A stretch of DNA of 54,677 nucleotides from Bacteroidia bacterium (lineage in GTDB: Bacteria; Bacteroidota; Bacteroidia; Chitinophagales; Saprospiraceae). Under the pieces are notes generated by a model that saw only the letters and a program-made list of their open reading frames with translations, made no database searches and had not been told where the DNA came from. The DNA lies in NCBI GenBank assembly GCA_030433135.1, contig JAUILF010000005.1:1-54677 (forward strand). The letters are read 5' to 3'. The position numbers and the translations under genes were made by a program. Below are positions 25,841-34,361 of the stretch, one piece after another; the stretch's first letter is position 1, and every line of letters starts with the position of its first letter.

Positions 25841-28800
25841 ATGAAACAGATACAAATTGACAATTTATTTAAAGCTTTCGGCTTGTTTATCGAAGCTTTT
25901 AGGCCATATGTGGTTGAATTGTTAAGCAAAGAAGCTGGTGATAAGTGGCCGGCTGAATTTGTAAAGGCATTATACCCCCAGCAAGTTGAGAATTGGAATC
26001 AAGGACTACGTTCAGGTTCGGAGCCCATGTCTTTGATAGATTATCCGTATTTAAAGAGTTTTGCTCTCAAATATCGAGATGAATTGCGTGCCGATTTTGG
26101 TAGAGATGTAAATAAATTGGCAACGCGGCTGGAAACCATCTATGATGTACGCAACAAGTTGGCTCATTTTCAGGAAATTAGTGAGGATGAATATACAGAG
26201 GCATTCATCAATATGAAGAGCATTGCCAGAGCCATTCAAATGGATGAATTGGAAGAGAGCCTGGCAAGACTTCAGGAATCCAAAGAAGACCACCTATCAG
26301 CAAGCTCAGCGCTCCGGGATAATATTCTTCTTGAACATGGAGCTTTGATACCTTGGTTTAGAGTGGTGGCTCCTCATATGGATATCAAGCAAGGGCGATT
26401 GGATGAATCTGTGTTTGCAGCCAACCTGGCTGAAGTGGCATTAGGTCACGGCAGGGAGATTTACAGTAACCCGGGGGTATTCTTCTCCAAAACATACTTC
26501 ACTGCGGGACTGAAAAACGTTGCCAAAACTGTTTTGAAAGGATTGAACGGAAAAGAGGATGCGGAGAATCGTGTCATTTCCCTTCAAACAGGTTTTGGAG
26601 GTGGGAAGACGCATACCCTTATTTCGCTTTACCATCTAAGTAAATGGGGCAAGAATGCCATCAACTCCAACTATACCAAAGACTTATTGGCCTACACGGG
26701 TCATCCAGAGTTTGATTCAGCCAATATTGCTGTTTTTACCAACACCACCAACGACCCTGCCAATGGCAGAGAGCCTGAGGAGGGTGTTCACATCCAAACC
26801 ATTTGGGGCGAACTGGCCTATCAATTGGGTGGGAAAGCCGCTTATGAGATTATTCGTAAGAATGATGAAGGACTCATTGCTCCAGCTGGTCTATTCAAGC
26901 AAGTTCTAGCACAATGTAAGCCTGCTCTCATATTGATTGATGAGTTGGCAGATTATTGCGTAAAAGCATCGGCACGAAGGGCGGGTAGCAGCAGTTTGGC
27001 TGACCAGACTATTAGCTTTATGCAGGAGCTGACAGAAGCTGTATCAGGCACGAACAATTGTGTAGCTGTGATTACCTTGCCTGCGAGTGTTCAAGAAGTT
27101 GGCAACACTCCAGAGGCACAGGCTATTTTGAGCTCTTTGCAAAAACGTGTGAGCCGGGTAGGTGCTGATACGCAACCCGTTGCGGATGAAGAGATTTATG
27201 AAGTCATTCGAAGAAGGTTGTTCGAGGATATTGGTGATGCGATTACGATAGAGTCCATAGCCGATCAATACATGGCCATGTATCAGGAATATTGGTCAGA
27301 ACTTCCACCAAACGCCAATAAGTCCGATTACAAGCAGAAGATAATAAAATCCTACCCTTTTCATCCAGAACTAATTGATGCTTTTAGAGTAAGATGGGCA
27401 AGCCATCATGATTTTCAACGAACAAGAGGAGTCTTACGCTTGTTGGCCGCCATAGTCAGTGACTTATGGAAGCGTCAACAGTCTCTACCTGGAGGAAATG
27501 CCATGATACATACGGGTGTGGTGAATTTCGCCAACTTAGATGCACTATCAGGCCAGCTAAAGAAACTATATGGTAATGGCTATGACTCGGTTATTTCAGC
27601 TGATGTGGCAGGATCTTCATCCAATGCATTTAAGGTTGACAGCAACAAAAAGGAGTATGGAGACTGGTATTTGACCCAGGCCATTGCCTCCGTCATTCTA
27701 ATGAACTCTTTTGGAAGTGAAGGAACGAATAAGGGCATTTCAGTCCCTGAATTAAAATTGAATCTGCTAGTTCCACATGGCTTCAATCATAACAGTATTA
27801 ATGGCGCTCTGGATGAATTGGAAAGTAATGCATACTACCTATATTATGCACAATCTTCTTCTTCAGGTAAACGGTATTGGTTTCATACCAAACCAAACAT
27901 CAATATCCTTATCAATCAGGCAAAGAGTGATGTAAAAGCTGAGGACATAACAGCAGAAATTATTAATCGTCTGCACCAAAAGAGCAAGAATATCAATGGG
28001 TTTAATGTATTGGTCAACCCAGCTGAAGATATACCGGAACAACTAAAACCAACACTTTTGATATTGAGCCCTATTCATTTGGCAAACCCAAATGGACTAA
28101 ATGGAAAGACGTTGCCACTTATTGAGCAGATAGCCACTAAAAAGGGAAATAGCGAACGTATTTATAGAAATACGATGCTCTTTTTGATTTGTTCTGAGCT
28201 TGGGATTGGAAAGCTGCAATCGGATGTAAGGGAATACCTGGCTTGTCAGAAGATCAACGCTGAATACAACAATCAGTTGGAACAAGATCAAAAAACTGAT
28301 TTGCGAAAGAGAATGGAAGAGGCATCAAAGAGTTCAGACGCTTCTCTTGTAGCTGCGTATTCCATCGTCACAAAGTTTTCCGTAAAAAATGGAACAGACG
28401 TTCTTCAGATTAGGCAGTTTAGAGACAGTATTGATGCACAGATCAATACCTATATTTTGGATGCCTTAAAAGAAGAAGAGTGGCTCTTAGATTCGATTGG
28501 ATTGAGTACACTGGGTAATAATAACTTGCTACCAACCTTAGAACAACCCATCAAAGCAAAAGACATTTATGAAGCTTTCCTGCGTTTTGATGATAAACCC
28601 ATGATTACTGGGCCCGAGGCTGTTTCAAGAAGCCTTCAGAAGTATTGCACCAATGGGGAGTATTGTGTTGCCACAGGTGATGGTGCAAATTTTACCAGGT
28701 TCTTTTTTAAAGAGGCTATTCCATTTTTTGATGTGAATGATGTTACTTATTGGTTAGTAGATAAGAGCCTAATGTCTTCGCCCCAATCTGGTAGTCCTTC

Positions 28801-29143
28801 AACCCCTACTGCTACCGGATATTCAATAACAGTAGTTCCCGGTGTAGTTGAGGCCCCTGTTGAACCGCATGGCTCAAGGCCAGGACAGACAACCACAGGA
28901 GCAAGGCAATTAAAGTCAGTTACAGTAAGTGGCAATGTTCCGTTAGAGCGATACACAGAGTTGTTCAACTATTTCATTACACCATTTGCTATGAGTGGTA
29001 ATAAGATTGAAATAGAAGTAAGATTTAAGATCAAGTCTACAAGTAGCAGTCCATTAGATGAAAGCAGGCCTCAATATAAGTCTGCAAAAGAGGCCGCAAG
29101 GCAATTGGGATTGAATTTTGAGGAAGAAGGCATGGAGGGCTAG
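25841..29143 (+). CDS. DUF499 ATPase with N-terminal HEPN-like (Swt1-type) domain
   Basis: The 1100-residue protein carries a P-loop GFGGGKTHT (about 251-259) and a Walker B LILIDELADY (about 362-372) of the DUF499 family, large ATPases found next to DUF1156 methylases in defence loci. The first 130 residues are helical and contain R104-N-K-L-A-H109, the Rx4H signature of HEPN ribonucleases, in a context like the Swt1 HEPN domain. The protein may therefore combine an ATP sensor with an RNase. A proline/threonine-rich linker (about 985-1020) precedes a C-terminal winged or substrate-binding region. It lies 12 bases after the methylase. Confidence 0.8.
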   Translation: MKQIQIDNLFKAFGLFIEAFRPYVVELLSKEAGDKWPAEFVKALYPQQVENWNQGLRSGSEPMSLIDYPYLKSFALKYRDELRADFGRDVNKLATRLETIYDVRNKLAHFQEISEDEYTEAFINMKSIARAIQMDELEESLARLQESKEDHLSASSALRDNILLEHGALIPWFRVVAPHMDIKQGRLDESVFAANLAEVALGHGREIYSNPGVFFSKTYFTAGLKNVAKTVLKGLNGKEDAENRVISLQTGFGGGKTHTLISLYHLSKWGKNAINSNYTKDLLAYTGHPEFDSANIAVFTNTTNDPANGREPEEGVHIQTIWGELAYQLGGKAAYEIIRKNDEGLIAPAGLFKQVLAQCKPALILIDELADYCVKASARRAGSSSLADQTISFMQELTEAVSGTNNCVAVITLPASVQEVGNTPEAQAILSSLQKRVSRVGADTQPVADEEIYEVIRRRLFEDIGDAITIESIADQYMAMYQEYWSELPPNANKSDYKQKIIKSYPFHPELIDAFRVRWASHHDFQRTRGVLRLLAAIVSDLWKRQQSLPGGNAMIHTGVVNFANLDALSGQLKKLYGNGYDSVISADVAGSSSNAFKVDSNKKEYGDWYLTQAIASVILMNSFGSEGTNKGISVPELKLNLLVPHGFNHNSINGALDELESNAYYLYYAQSSSSGKRYWFHTKPNINILINQAKSDVKAEDITAEIINRLHQKSKNINGFNVLVNPAEDIPEQLKPTLLILSPIHLANPNGLNGKTLPLIEQIATKKGNSERIYRNTMLFLICSELGIGKLQSDVREYLACQKINAEYNNQLEQDQKTDLRKRMEEASKSSDASLVAAYSIVTKFSVKNGTDVLQIRQFRDSIDAQINTYILDALKEEEWLLDSIGLSTLGNNNLLPTLEQPIKAKDIYEAFLRFDDKPMITGPEAVSRSLQKYCTNGEYCVATGDGANFTRFFFKEAIPFFDVNDVTYWLVDKSLMSSPQSGSPSTPTATGYSITVVPGVVEAPVEPHGSRPGQTTTGARQLKSVTVSGNVPLERYTELFNYFITPFAMSGNKIEIEVRFKIKSTSSSPLDESRPQYKSAKEAARQLGLNFEEEGMEG

Positions 29144-29144
29144 A

Positions 29145-29945
29145 ATGTTGAATGGGTTATCAAGTTGTTTGCGTTTTTCTTTGAAATGGATTCTATCAAG
29201 TAATAACAATTGCCTTATGCTTTCTGAAAGTGAAATACTGCTACGTGGAAAGATTAAAAACGTTGTTTTGGCACTGGATGATGGCGATGACCACTATCCT
29301 TCTGGTCATTGGTTGAATAGCACGGGAGTCCGAATGTATTCAGAGGATCGTGTTCTTTTGGCCGAGGAGTTGGTCGATTCATTTCAGGATGGATGCTATT
29401 ACCATAAGGATGCAGATCGAATTAATGCGCTTCTTACACCTGTTACAAAGCCATTCGTCATTATTGATTATCGATTGATTTCAAGGCATATTGTAAAATT
29501 ATTTCCGATTAGAAAATATCCAAAATTTAATCCATTTGCCTCGTTTGATGATCGAGTTAGTCAATTACGTCTAAGGGTTTTGGGGAGCCTGCTGAATATA
29601 TCAAATTATACGAATATTGATTTAAATATTACAAATGAGACAGAATTGAATAATTATTTGGATCTGTTGCTGGATTTATCATATGATTTGTATGCCTATC
29701 CCTGGCCTAATGCAATTCTTAGACCTCAGGTGATGAAGAGGAATATATATGGTGGAAAGAGCAGAATAGCTGCTCTGCGAGTTCTGAAAATTCTTGCTTT
29801 GATTAGGAGGAATGTAATTGATATGAATACGATTGCTTCTCATGGTGAGTATTTTAACAAGGATCATACTATTGATATATGTAAGTTATTGGCCGTGCAC
29901 CCAATTTTGCGACTCGATTACAGAATTTGTTCGGATAAGATTTAG
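29145..29945 (+). CDS. hypothetical protein, 266 aa
   Basis: The family is not recognised. ATG 29145 follows the DUF499 stop by one base, so the gene is the last member of the operon. The frame is open further upstream inside DUF499, but the close-packed ATG is more natural. The protein is AT-rich in coding, mostly helical, and ends in a leucine/isoleucine-rich half. It may be a system-specific accessory factor. Base composition switches to GC-rich immediately after it, which marks the end of the acquired block. Confidence 0.6.
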   Translation: MLNGLSSCLRFSLKWILSSNNNCLMLSESEILLRGKIKNVVLALDDGDDHYPSGHWLNSTGVRMYSEDRVLLAEELVDSFQDGCYYHKDADRINALLTPVTKPFVIIDYRLISRHIVKLFPIRKYPKFNPFASFDDRVSQLRLRVLGSLLNISNYTNIDLNITNETELNNYLDLLLDLSYDLYAYPWPNAILRPQVMKRNIYGGKSRIAALRVLKILALIRRNVIDMNTIASHGEYFNKDHTIDICKLLAVHPILRLDYRICSDKI

Positions 29946-30026
29946 TTTGGGACAATTTTAAACAAATTCAACCGTATTTTTCTGGTGATTGTTTTTAGCA
30001 CTATGTAAATTTGATAATAGCAACTT

Positions 30027-32546
30027 TTGAAATTGTCATTCTCACATCCAATTTTCAACACGCCCTGGCTTTATGACCTTCCCCTTGAAGCATGGGCAAA
30101 GGCATTCGATCTGGCAGAAGTGGTATTGAGACGCCTTGCTCTGAAAGCTGATGATCCCCGGTTGGCGATCACCTTCCGCCAGGATTCTACGGAGCGGTTT
30201 GTTGTGGTCTTCGGTGGAAAGTACGCAGGGGGATTCTACCAGGAGAACGGTCAGGTCTTTTTACGATTCGTAGTGGCTGGTGACTTTGACCTGGGTATAG
30301 ATGATCGACTTCTTGATCTAGAAGAGCCTTTCAAGGATGGTCAGACAAGATTGGTCTATATGGCCCTGGAGGATTGGCAGGGGATCAATGACCCGTTTTT
30401 GGTGGAGGTGGTCAATGGAGCCAGGCTGGCCTTATCTCGGGCAGGTCGGTCCAACCAGCGAAAGCATCACGTGGATATGCTCTATGACGTGATCATGGAT
30501 CCCAACGCCCGGAAGGAATGGATGGACTGGATCGTTCTGTCCCCGCAGGAGCGGATCATTGCAGCACATAAGTCCAATCTGCGTGAATCCGGGAATAAGG
30601 AAGAATGGTATAAATGGGAATTGGCAGCCCGTTTTCAACAGCATTGGGATCTGGAAGCTCCGGATTTTGGGGAGATGCTGTCCCGTCTGGATTTCAGTAA
30701 TCTGCTCTACAACCAGAGTATTTCATTCATCAACGAGGCCAGGGTTCACCCGGAAGAAGCACGGGCCTATTATCGCGCCCTGTTTGATGAATCAGTTCCG
30801 CTGGATGACCGGCTGAAGCAATGCAAGCAACATGGTGATGCCCTGATCCAGGCATGGCATCCCGGCTGGAAGAATGCAGGGCAGGATGAGCGTTGTCTGT
30901 CTGTATTCCTGAGTTTTCACGACCTGGAACACTATGCCCCCTACAAAGCCTCCTTTTATGTGGCCTATTGTCGTTATCTCGGTATCTCACCGAAACGTGC
31001 GGGGCTGCGGTATGGCCATTACCTGGAGCTGGTAAACGATCTGGTGGCGAACTATATAACAAGGGATGAAGAGCTGATCCGATTCTATCAGGAGGCCATT
31101 TCCGGCAACGAAGCCTATGCCCGTGATCCACAGCATCATTTGCTCGCGCAAAATATCCTGTACACCGTATTTGATCAACTGTGGAATACCTCGCCGGAGG
31201 ATGATTCCGAAGAAACCTTTGCTCCGGATATAGTTCCAAAAGAAGAACCTATGCATGACTCACCTGTGCTCAACCAGATCCTGTATGGTCCTCCCGGAAC
31301 GGGAAAGACCTGGCGCACCATCCGTCAATCTGTAGCTATTGTCGATCCGGATTATTTTCAAAAACACAAGGATGAACCGGACAATCAGGCCATCAAGAAG
31401 CGATTTGATGAGCTATTGATCCGACCAGATGATGGTGGAAAGGGGAGAATTGCGTTCACCACCTTTCACCAGAGCATGAGTTACGAGGATTTTGTGGAGG
31501 GGATCAAGCCGGAAGCGATAGATGGGCAGATCACCTATGCAATTAAGCAAGGTATTTTTCGGCAGATCTGTGATCTGGCAGAGGCAAAAAAGTTCATATT
31601 AAATTTTGATTCTCATTATGATGAATGGATCGTTGAGATCCAGGAATCAGAGGGTCTAGACTTAGTTACACATAAACTTAAGAAACCCTTTCACGTTGAT
31701 GTAAATGCAGCGGGTTCATTTGTTGTGACTCCAAAGAATGGAGCAATCAGTTCTCAAGTGATTTCTAGAGATCGATTTAGAAAGTATATCTATTCTGGCC
31801 AAATTCAAAGATCGCGTTCATATCTCACACCAATAGCGGAAGAGTTTCGTAGAAAGTTTTCTCTTGTAGAGGAGCCCAAAACCTATGACCGTTTCGTTCT
31901 AATCATTGATGAGATCAACAGGGGTAATGTGGCCGGCATCTTTGGTGAATTGATCACCCTCCTGGAACCGGATAAGCGAGCAGGCGCAAGAAATGAGCTG
32001 ACCATCACCTTGCCCTATTCACGGGATGTGTTTCAGGTGCCTGCCAATCTATACGTCATCGGCACAATGAACACGGCGGACCGCAGTGTGGAAGCCTTGG
32101 ATGCGGCTTTGCGGCGGCGGTTCCACTTTTCGGAAATGCCTCCGAAACCTCGTCTTCTGGCAGGAAAATTCATTGGCGAGTATTCCCTCGAGGCGATCTT
32201 ATCCCGGATCAACGAGCGTCTTTTGTGGCTCAAGGATATGGATCATACCATAGGCCATGCCTGGTTTATGGAGCAGGACGCTCCCGGGTGGAAGGAGATC
32301 AGGAATGTGTTTCGAGACAAGATCATTCCCTTGCTTCATGAGTACTTCTTCGGCGATCCCGGTCTGATCGGACTGGTGCTTGGACCGGGTTTTGTGAAAA
32401 GGTTGGAGATGCCCGGTCAATCACCCTTTGCCTCATTCGATCATCCCGGCAGGGATCTGGTCCATGACAAGGTCCGTTATACCGTGATCATGCCGGAGAA
32501 TGAAGAGGAGATGACCCGGGCGATCCATCAATTGATGTCAAACTGA
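30027..32546 (+). CDS. mcrB: McrB-like AAA+ NTPase of a modification-dependent restriction system
   Basis: The protein is 839 residues from TTG 30027. The first 400 residues form an unfamiliar recognition region in place of the classical McrB DUF3578 domain. From about 415 it is an McrB AAA+ motor: GPPGTGKT (421-428), FHQSMSYEDFVEGIKPE, IDEINRGNVAGIFGEL (about 626-641), and the McrB signature MNTADRS (about 681-687) followed by LDAALRRRFHF. Residues 515-610 form an AT-rich insert between the two Walker motifs. It works with the adjacent McrC, which starts 7 bases after its stop. The divergent N-terminus should define which modified DNA is recognised. Confidence 0.85.
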   Translation: MKLSFSHPIFNTPWLYDLPLEAWAKAFDLAEVVLRRLALKADDPRLAITFRQDSTERFVVVFGGKYAGGFYQENGQVFLRFVVAGDFDLGIDDRLLDLEEPFKDGQTRLVYMALEDWQGINDPFLVEVVNGARLALSRAGRSNQRKHHVDMLYDVIMDPNARKEWMDWIVLSPQERIIAAHKSNLRESGNKEEWYKWELAARFQQHWDLEAPDFGEMLSRLDFSNLLYNQSISFINEARVHPEEARAYYRALFDESVPLDDRLKQCKQHGDALIQAWHPGWKNAGQDERCLSVFLSFHDLEHYAPYKASFYVAYCRYLGISPKRAGLRYGHYLELVNDLVANYITRDEELIRFYQEAISGNEAYARDPQHHLLAQNILYTVFDQLWNTSPEDDSEETFAPDIVPKEEPMHDSPVLNQILYGPPGTGKTWRTIRQSVAIVDPDYFQKHKDEPDNQAIKKRFDELLIRPDDGGKGRIAFTTFHQSMSYEDFVEGIKPEAIDGQITYAIKQGIFRQICDLAEAKKFILNFDSHYDEWIVEIQESEGLDLVTHKLKKPFHVDVNAAGSFVVTPKNGAISSQVISRDRFRKYIYSGQIQRSRSYLTPIAEEFRRKFSLVEEPKTYDRFVLIIDEINRGNVAGIFGELITLLEPDKRAGARNELTITLPYSRDVFQVPANLYVIGTMNTADRSVEALDAALRRRFHFSEMPPKPRLLAGKFIGEYSLEAILSRINERLLWLKDMDHTIGHAWFMEQDAPGWKEIRNVFRDKIIPLLHEYFFGDPGLIGLVLGPGFVKRLEMPGQSPFASFDHPGRDLVHDKVRYTVIMPENEEEMTRAIHQLMSN

Positions 32547-32553
32547 TCCGGAA

Positions 32554-33783
32554 ATGGCCAGGTTGATCCAGCTCTTCGAGCATGAAACGATGCTGGTAGG
32601 ACGTCCCTACCCACCGGATCAGGCTGTCTTCGAAGACCGGGACCTGCTACGACTGCAGCTATTTCATCAGCAGACGGAGCTCAACTATTTCCATCTGCTG
32701 CATCGTGGAGTCCGCTTTCGACACTACGTCGGGGTACTTCAATTCGGAGACCTGACGATCGAGATCCTCCCGAAGGCTGATCGTACATCCAGTGATCCAT
32801 TGCGATGGCAATCCTTCTTGATCCGCATGCTGCGCCGGGTGTATGATCTTCCCCTGAATAGCCCGGATCGGGCTTCGGTTCGTCCGACCCATCATCCGGT
32901 CCTGGAGCTTTTCTTTGAATCGTTTTTACATGAGACAGAGATCCTGATCAGACAGGGATTGGTCAGACAATATGTGCGCAGGGAACAGACTACCGGTGCG
33001 TTGAATGGTCGCTTGCTGATCCACCGGCAGGTGCGGGAGCATGTGGTCCACAAAGAACGATTTGCGGTAGAGCGAGCCACCTATCAGAAGAAGCACACCA
33101 TCAATCAGATCCTGTACAGCACCATTCGACGGATAAGCCAATTTGCCGCACATCCGATCTTACGGGAGAGGGCCAGTCAGATGGGTCTGAGCTTCGAGGA
33201 TTGGGTGGATCGCAAATGGCTGGCAAGTGACTTTGATCGCCTCCGGTTTAACCGTCGGACAGAGCGTTACCGACGTGCCATCGAATTGGCCCGGTATATT
33301 TTGTTGAGCATCCATCCGGATGTCCGATCGGGTGGCACACCGATGCTGGCTTTGTTGTTTGATATGAATGTCTTGTGGGAGAAGTATGTGGTCGGCGAGT
33401 TACGCAGGCAATTGCCCCATGGGTGGAAGGTGAGGGAACAGTCGCCTCGGAAGTTCTGGGAGTCTGATTCATCCTCTGCTTGGTTGAAACCGGATATTTT
33501 GATCACCTCGCCGGAGGGCAGGACGGTCGTATGGGATACCAAATGGAAGATCCCCAAGGACGACAAACCTTCTGAGGAGGATCTGCGGCAGATCTATGCT
33601 TATCTGGCTTACTTTAAAGCGGAGGAGGGATGGCTGGTGTATCCATCCGCTGGTGAGACGGTCCAGAAAGGTGGAGGATTTCAATTGCCGGGTGTGGAGA
33701 AGGAGGCTGGGATGGTGATGTTATCGTGTGAGGGAGAGATGATCCTGCTGCCAGCTGTTCTAGATAGGCCGAGATTCGCTTGA
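32554..33783 (+). CDS. mcrC: McrC-like nuclease subunit
   Basis: The 409-residue protein has the McrC layout. An N-terminal beta-rich half includes HYVGVLQFGDLTIEILPK, which contacts McrB. A C-terminal PD-(D/E)XK nuclease has KPDILI near residue 312 and VVWDTKWK near 326, with Y-x-x-Y-x-x-Y following (QIYAYLAYF). It follows mcrB by 7 bases on the same strand, so the pair is an operon. The complex should translocate on and cut DNA bearing a modified base, with McrC supplying cleavage. The reading frame is intact. Confidence 0.9.
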   Translation: MARLIQLFEHETMLVGRPYPPDQAVFEDRDLLRLQLFHQQTELNYFHLLHRGVRFRHYVGVLQFGDLTIEILPKADRTSSDPLRWQSFLIRMLRRVYDLPLNSPDRASVRPTHHPVLELFFESFLHETEILIRQGLVRQYVRREQTTGALNGRLLIHRQVREHVVHKERFAVERATYQKKHTINQILYSTIRRISQFAAHPILRERASQMGLSFEDWVDRKWLASDFDRLRFNRRTERYRRAIELARYILLSIHPDVRSGGTPMLALLFDMNVLWEKYVVGELRRQLPHGWKVREQSPRKFWESDSSSAWLKPDILITSPEGRTVVWDTKWKIPKDDKPSEEDLRQIYAYLAYFKAEEGWLVYPSAGETVQKGGGFQLPGVEKEAGMVMLSCEGEMILLPAVLDRPRFA

Positions 33784-33905
33784 AACAGTGGCAATCGTCA
33801 TTTGAGGTTGCTGCCCTGCTTTTCGGCCAGATTATACTACAATACTTTGTGGAACCAATCTAGTTGACATGACCCGCTAAGCCTCCTGTAAACTTATCCA
33901 AAATC

Positions 33906-34234
33906 AGGACGGAAAGTCAGTGGAAGATCTGACCGTATCTCGTAGTAGTGAGCCCAGGGCTGAGAAGTGCAGAAGAGCCGTGAGACCGGAGCCTCTCTTT
34001 CTACTGGAAGGGGGTGGAGATTTTGGGGAAATAGTGGTAAATTAGGGGGGGGAAGGAAGTGATAGTATGTATCGAGTATGATGATATCGCGAAAATTGAG
34101 CGAGCACAAACGGTTATAAACGCTTGTAAATGATTATGTGATTCATTTATAAGAAGTTATGTTCTTTCAGGGAAATTATCAAAACGAGGATATTGGGAAT
34201 GAGTTGCGTATGTATGTAAAGTTATGTCCAATTA
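33906..34234. repeat. 320-bp direct repeat, copy 1, upstream of the first reverse transcriptase
   Basis: This segment matches 46756-47076 along its whole length, by eye about four bases in five, in direct orientation. It contains a hairpin AGAG-CCG...CGG-agc-CTCT, a small CTTTC/GGAAG hairpin, and GG-boxes at 34014, 34024, 34034 and 34044 (GTGG, TGGG, GTGG, AGGG) with a 10-bp period. The best conserved part is the AT-rich stretch around 34109-34155. No shared reading frame survives between the copies. It may be a structured RNA, a regulatory region or an integration site. Confidence 0.8.
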
Positions 34235-34361
34235 AAAAAACCAGCCGCACAAACAGCAAATTTGGTTTTCTGCCGATACGTTAGCCAACACTAAAAAAAC
34301 AAAAGAGCTGTTTTCTTCCAACGCACTAAGAGGCATTTTTAACTTTAATATTTTATAAAGT
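34235..34361. other. AT-rich leader before the first reverse transcriptase
   Basis: The 127 bases between the long repeat and the reverse transcriptase hold no gene. A GATACGTTAGCCAACA-like word at about 34273-34288 recalls the core of integron-type cassettes, but no full attC structure is visible. The TATTTTATAAAG just before the ATG is promoter-like. Confidence 0.3.

Noticed and set aside
33894-34109. Antisense open frame inside the long repeat as a conserved small protein
   Set aside because: The corresponding frame in copy 2 is shifted and encodes a different sequence, so protein coding is not conserved.
33906-34234. RNase P RNA or group II intron domain V
   Set aside because: Words such as GAAAGTC and GAGCCGTGAGACCGG look similar at first, but the conserved cores of both RNAs are missing in the two copies.
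34262-34300. Integron attC site before the first reverse transcriptase
   Set aside because: Only one core-like word is present. The paired arms that form the attC hairpin could not be found, so it is mentioned only as a weak resemblance.
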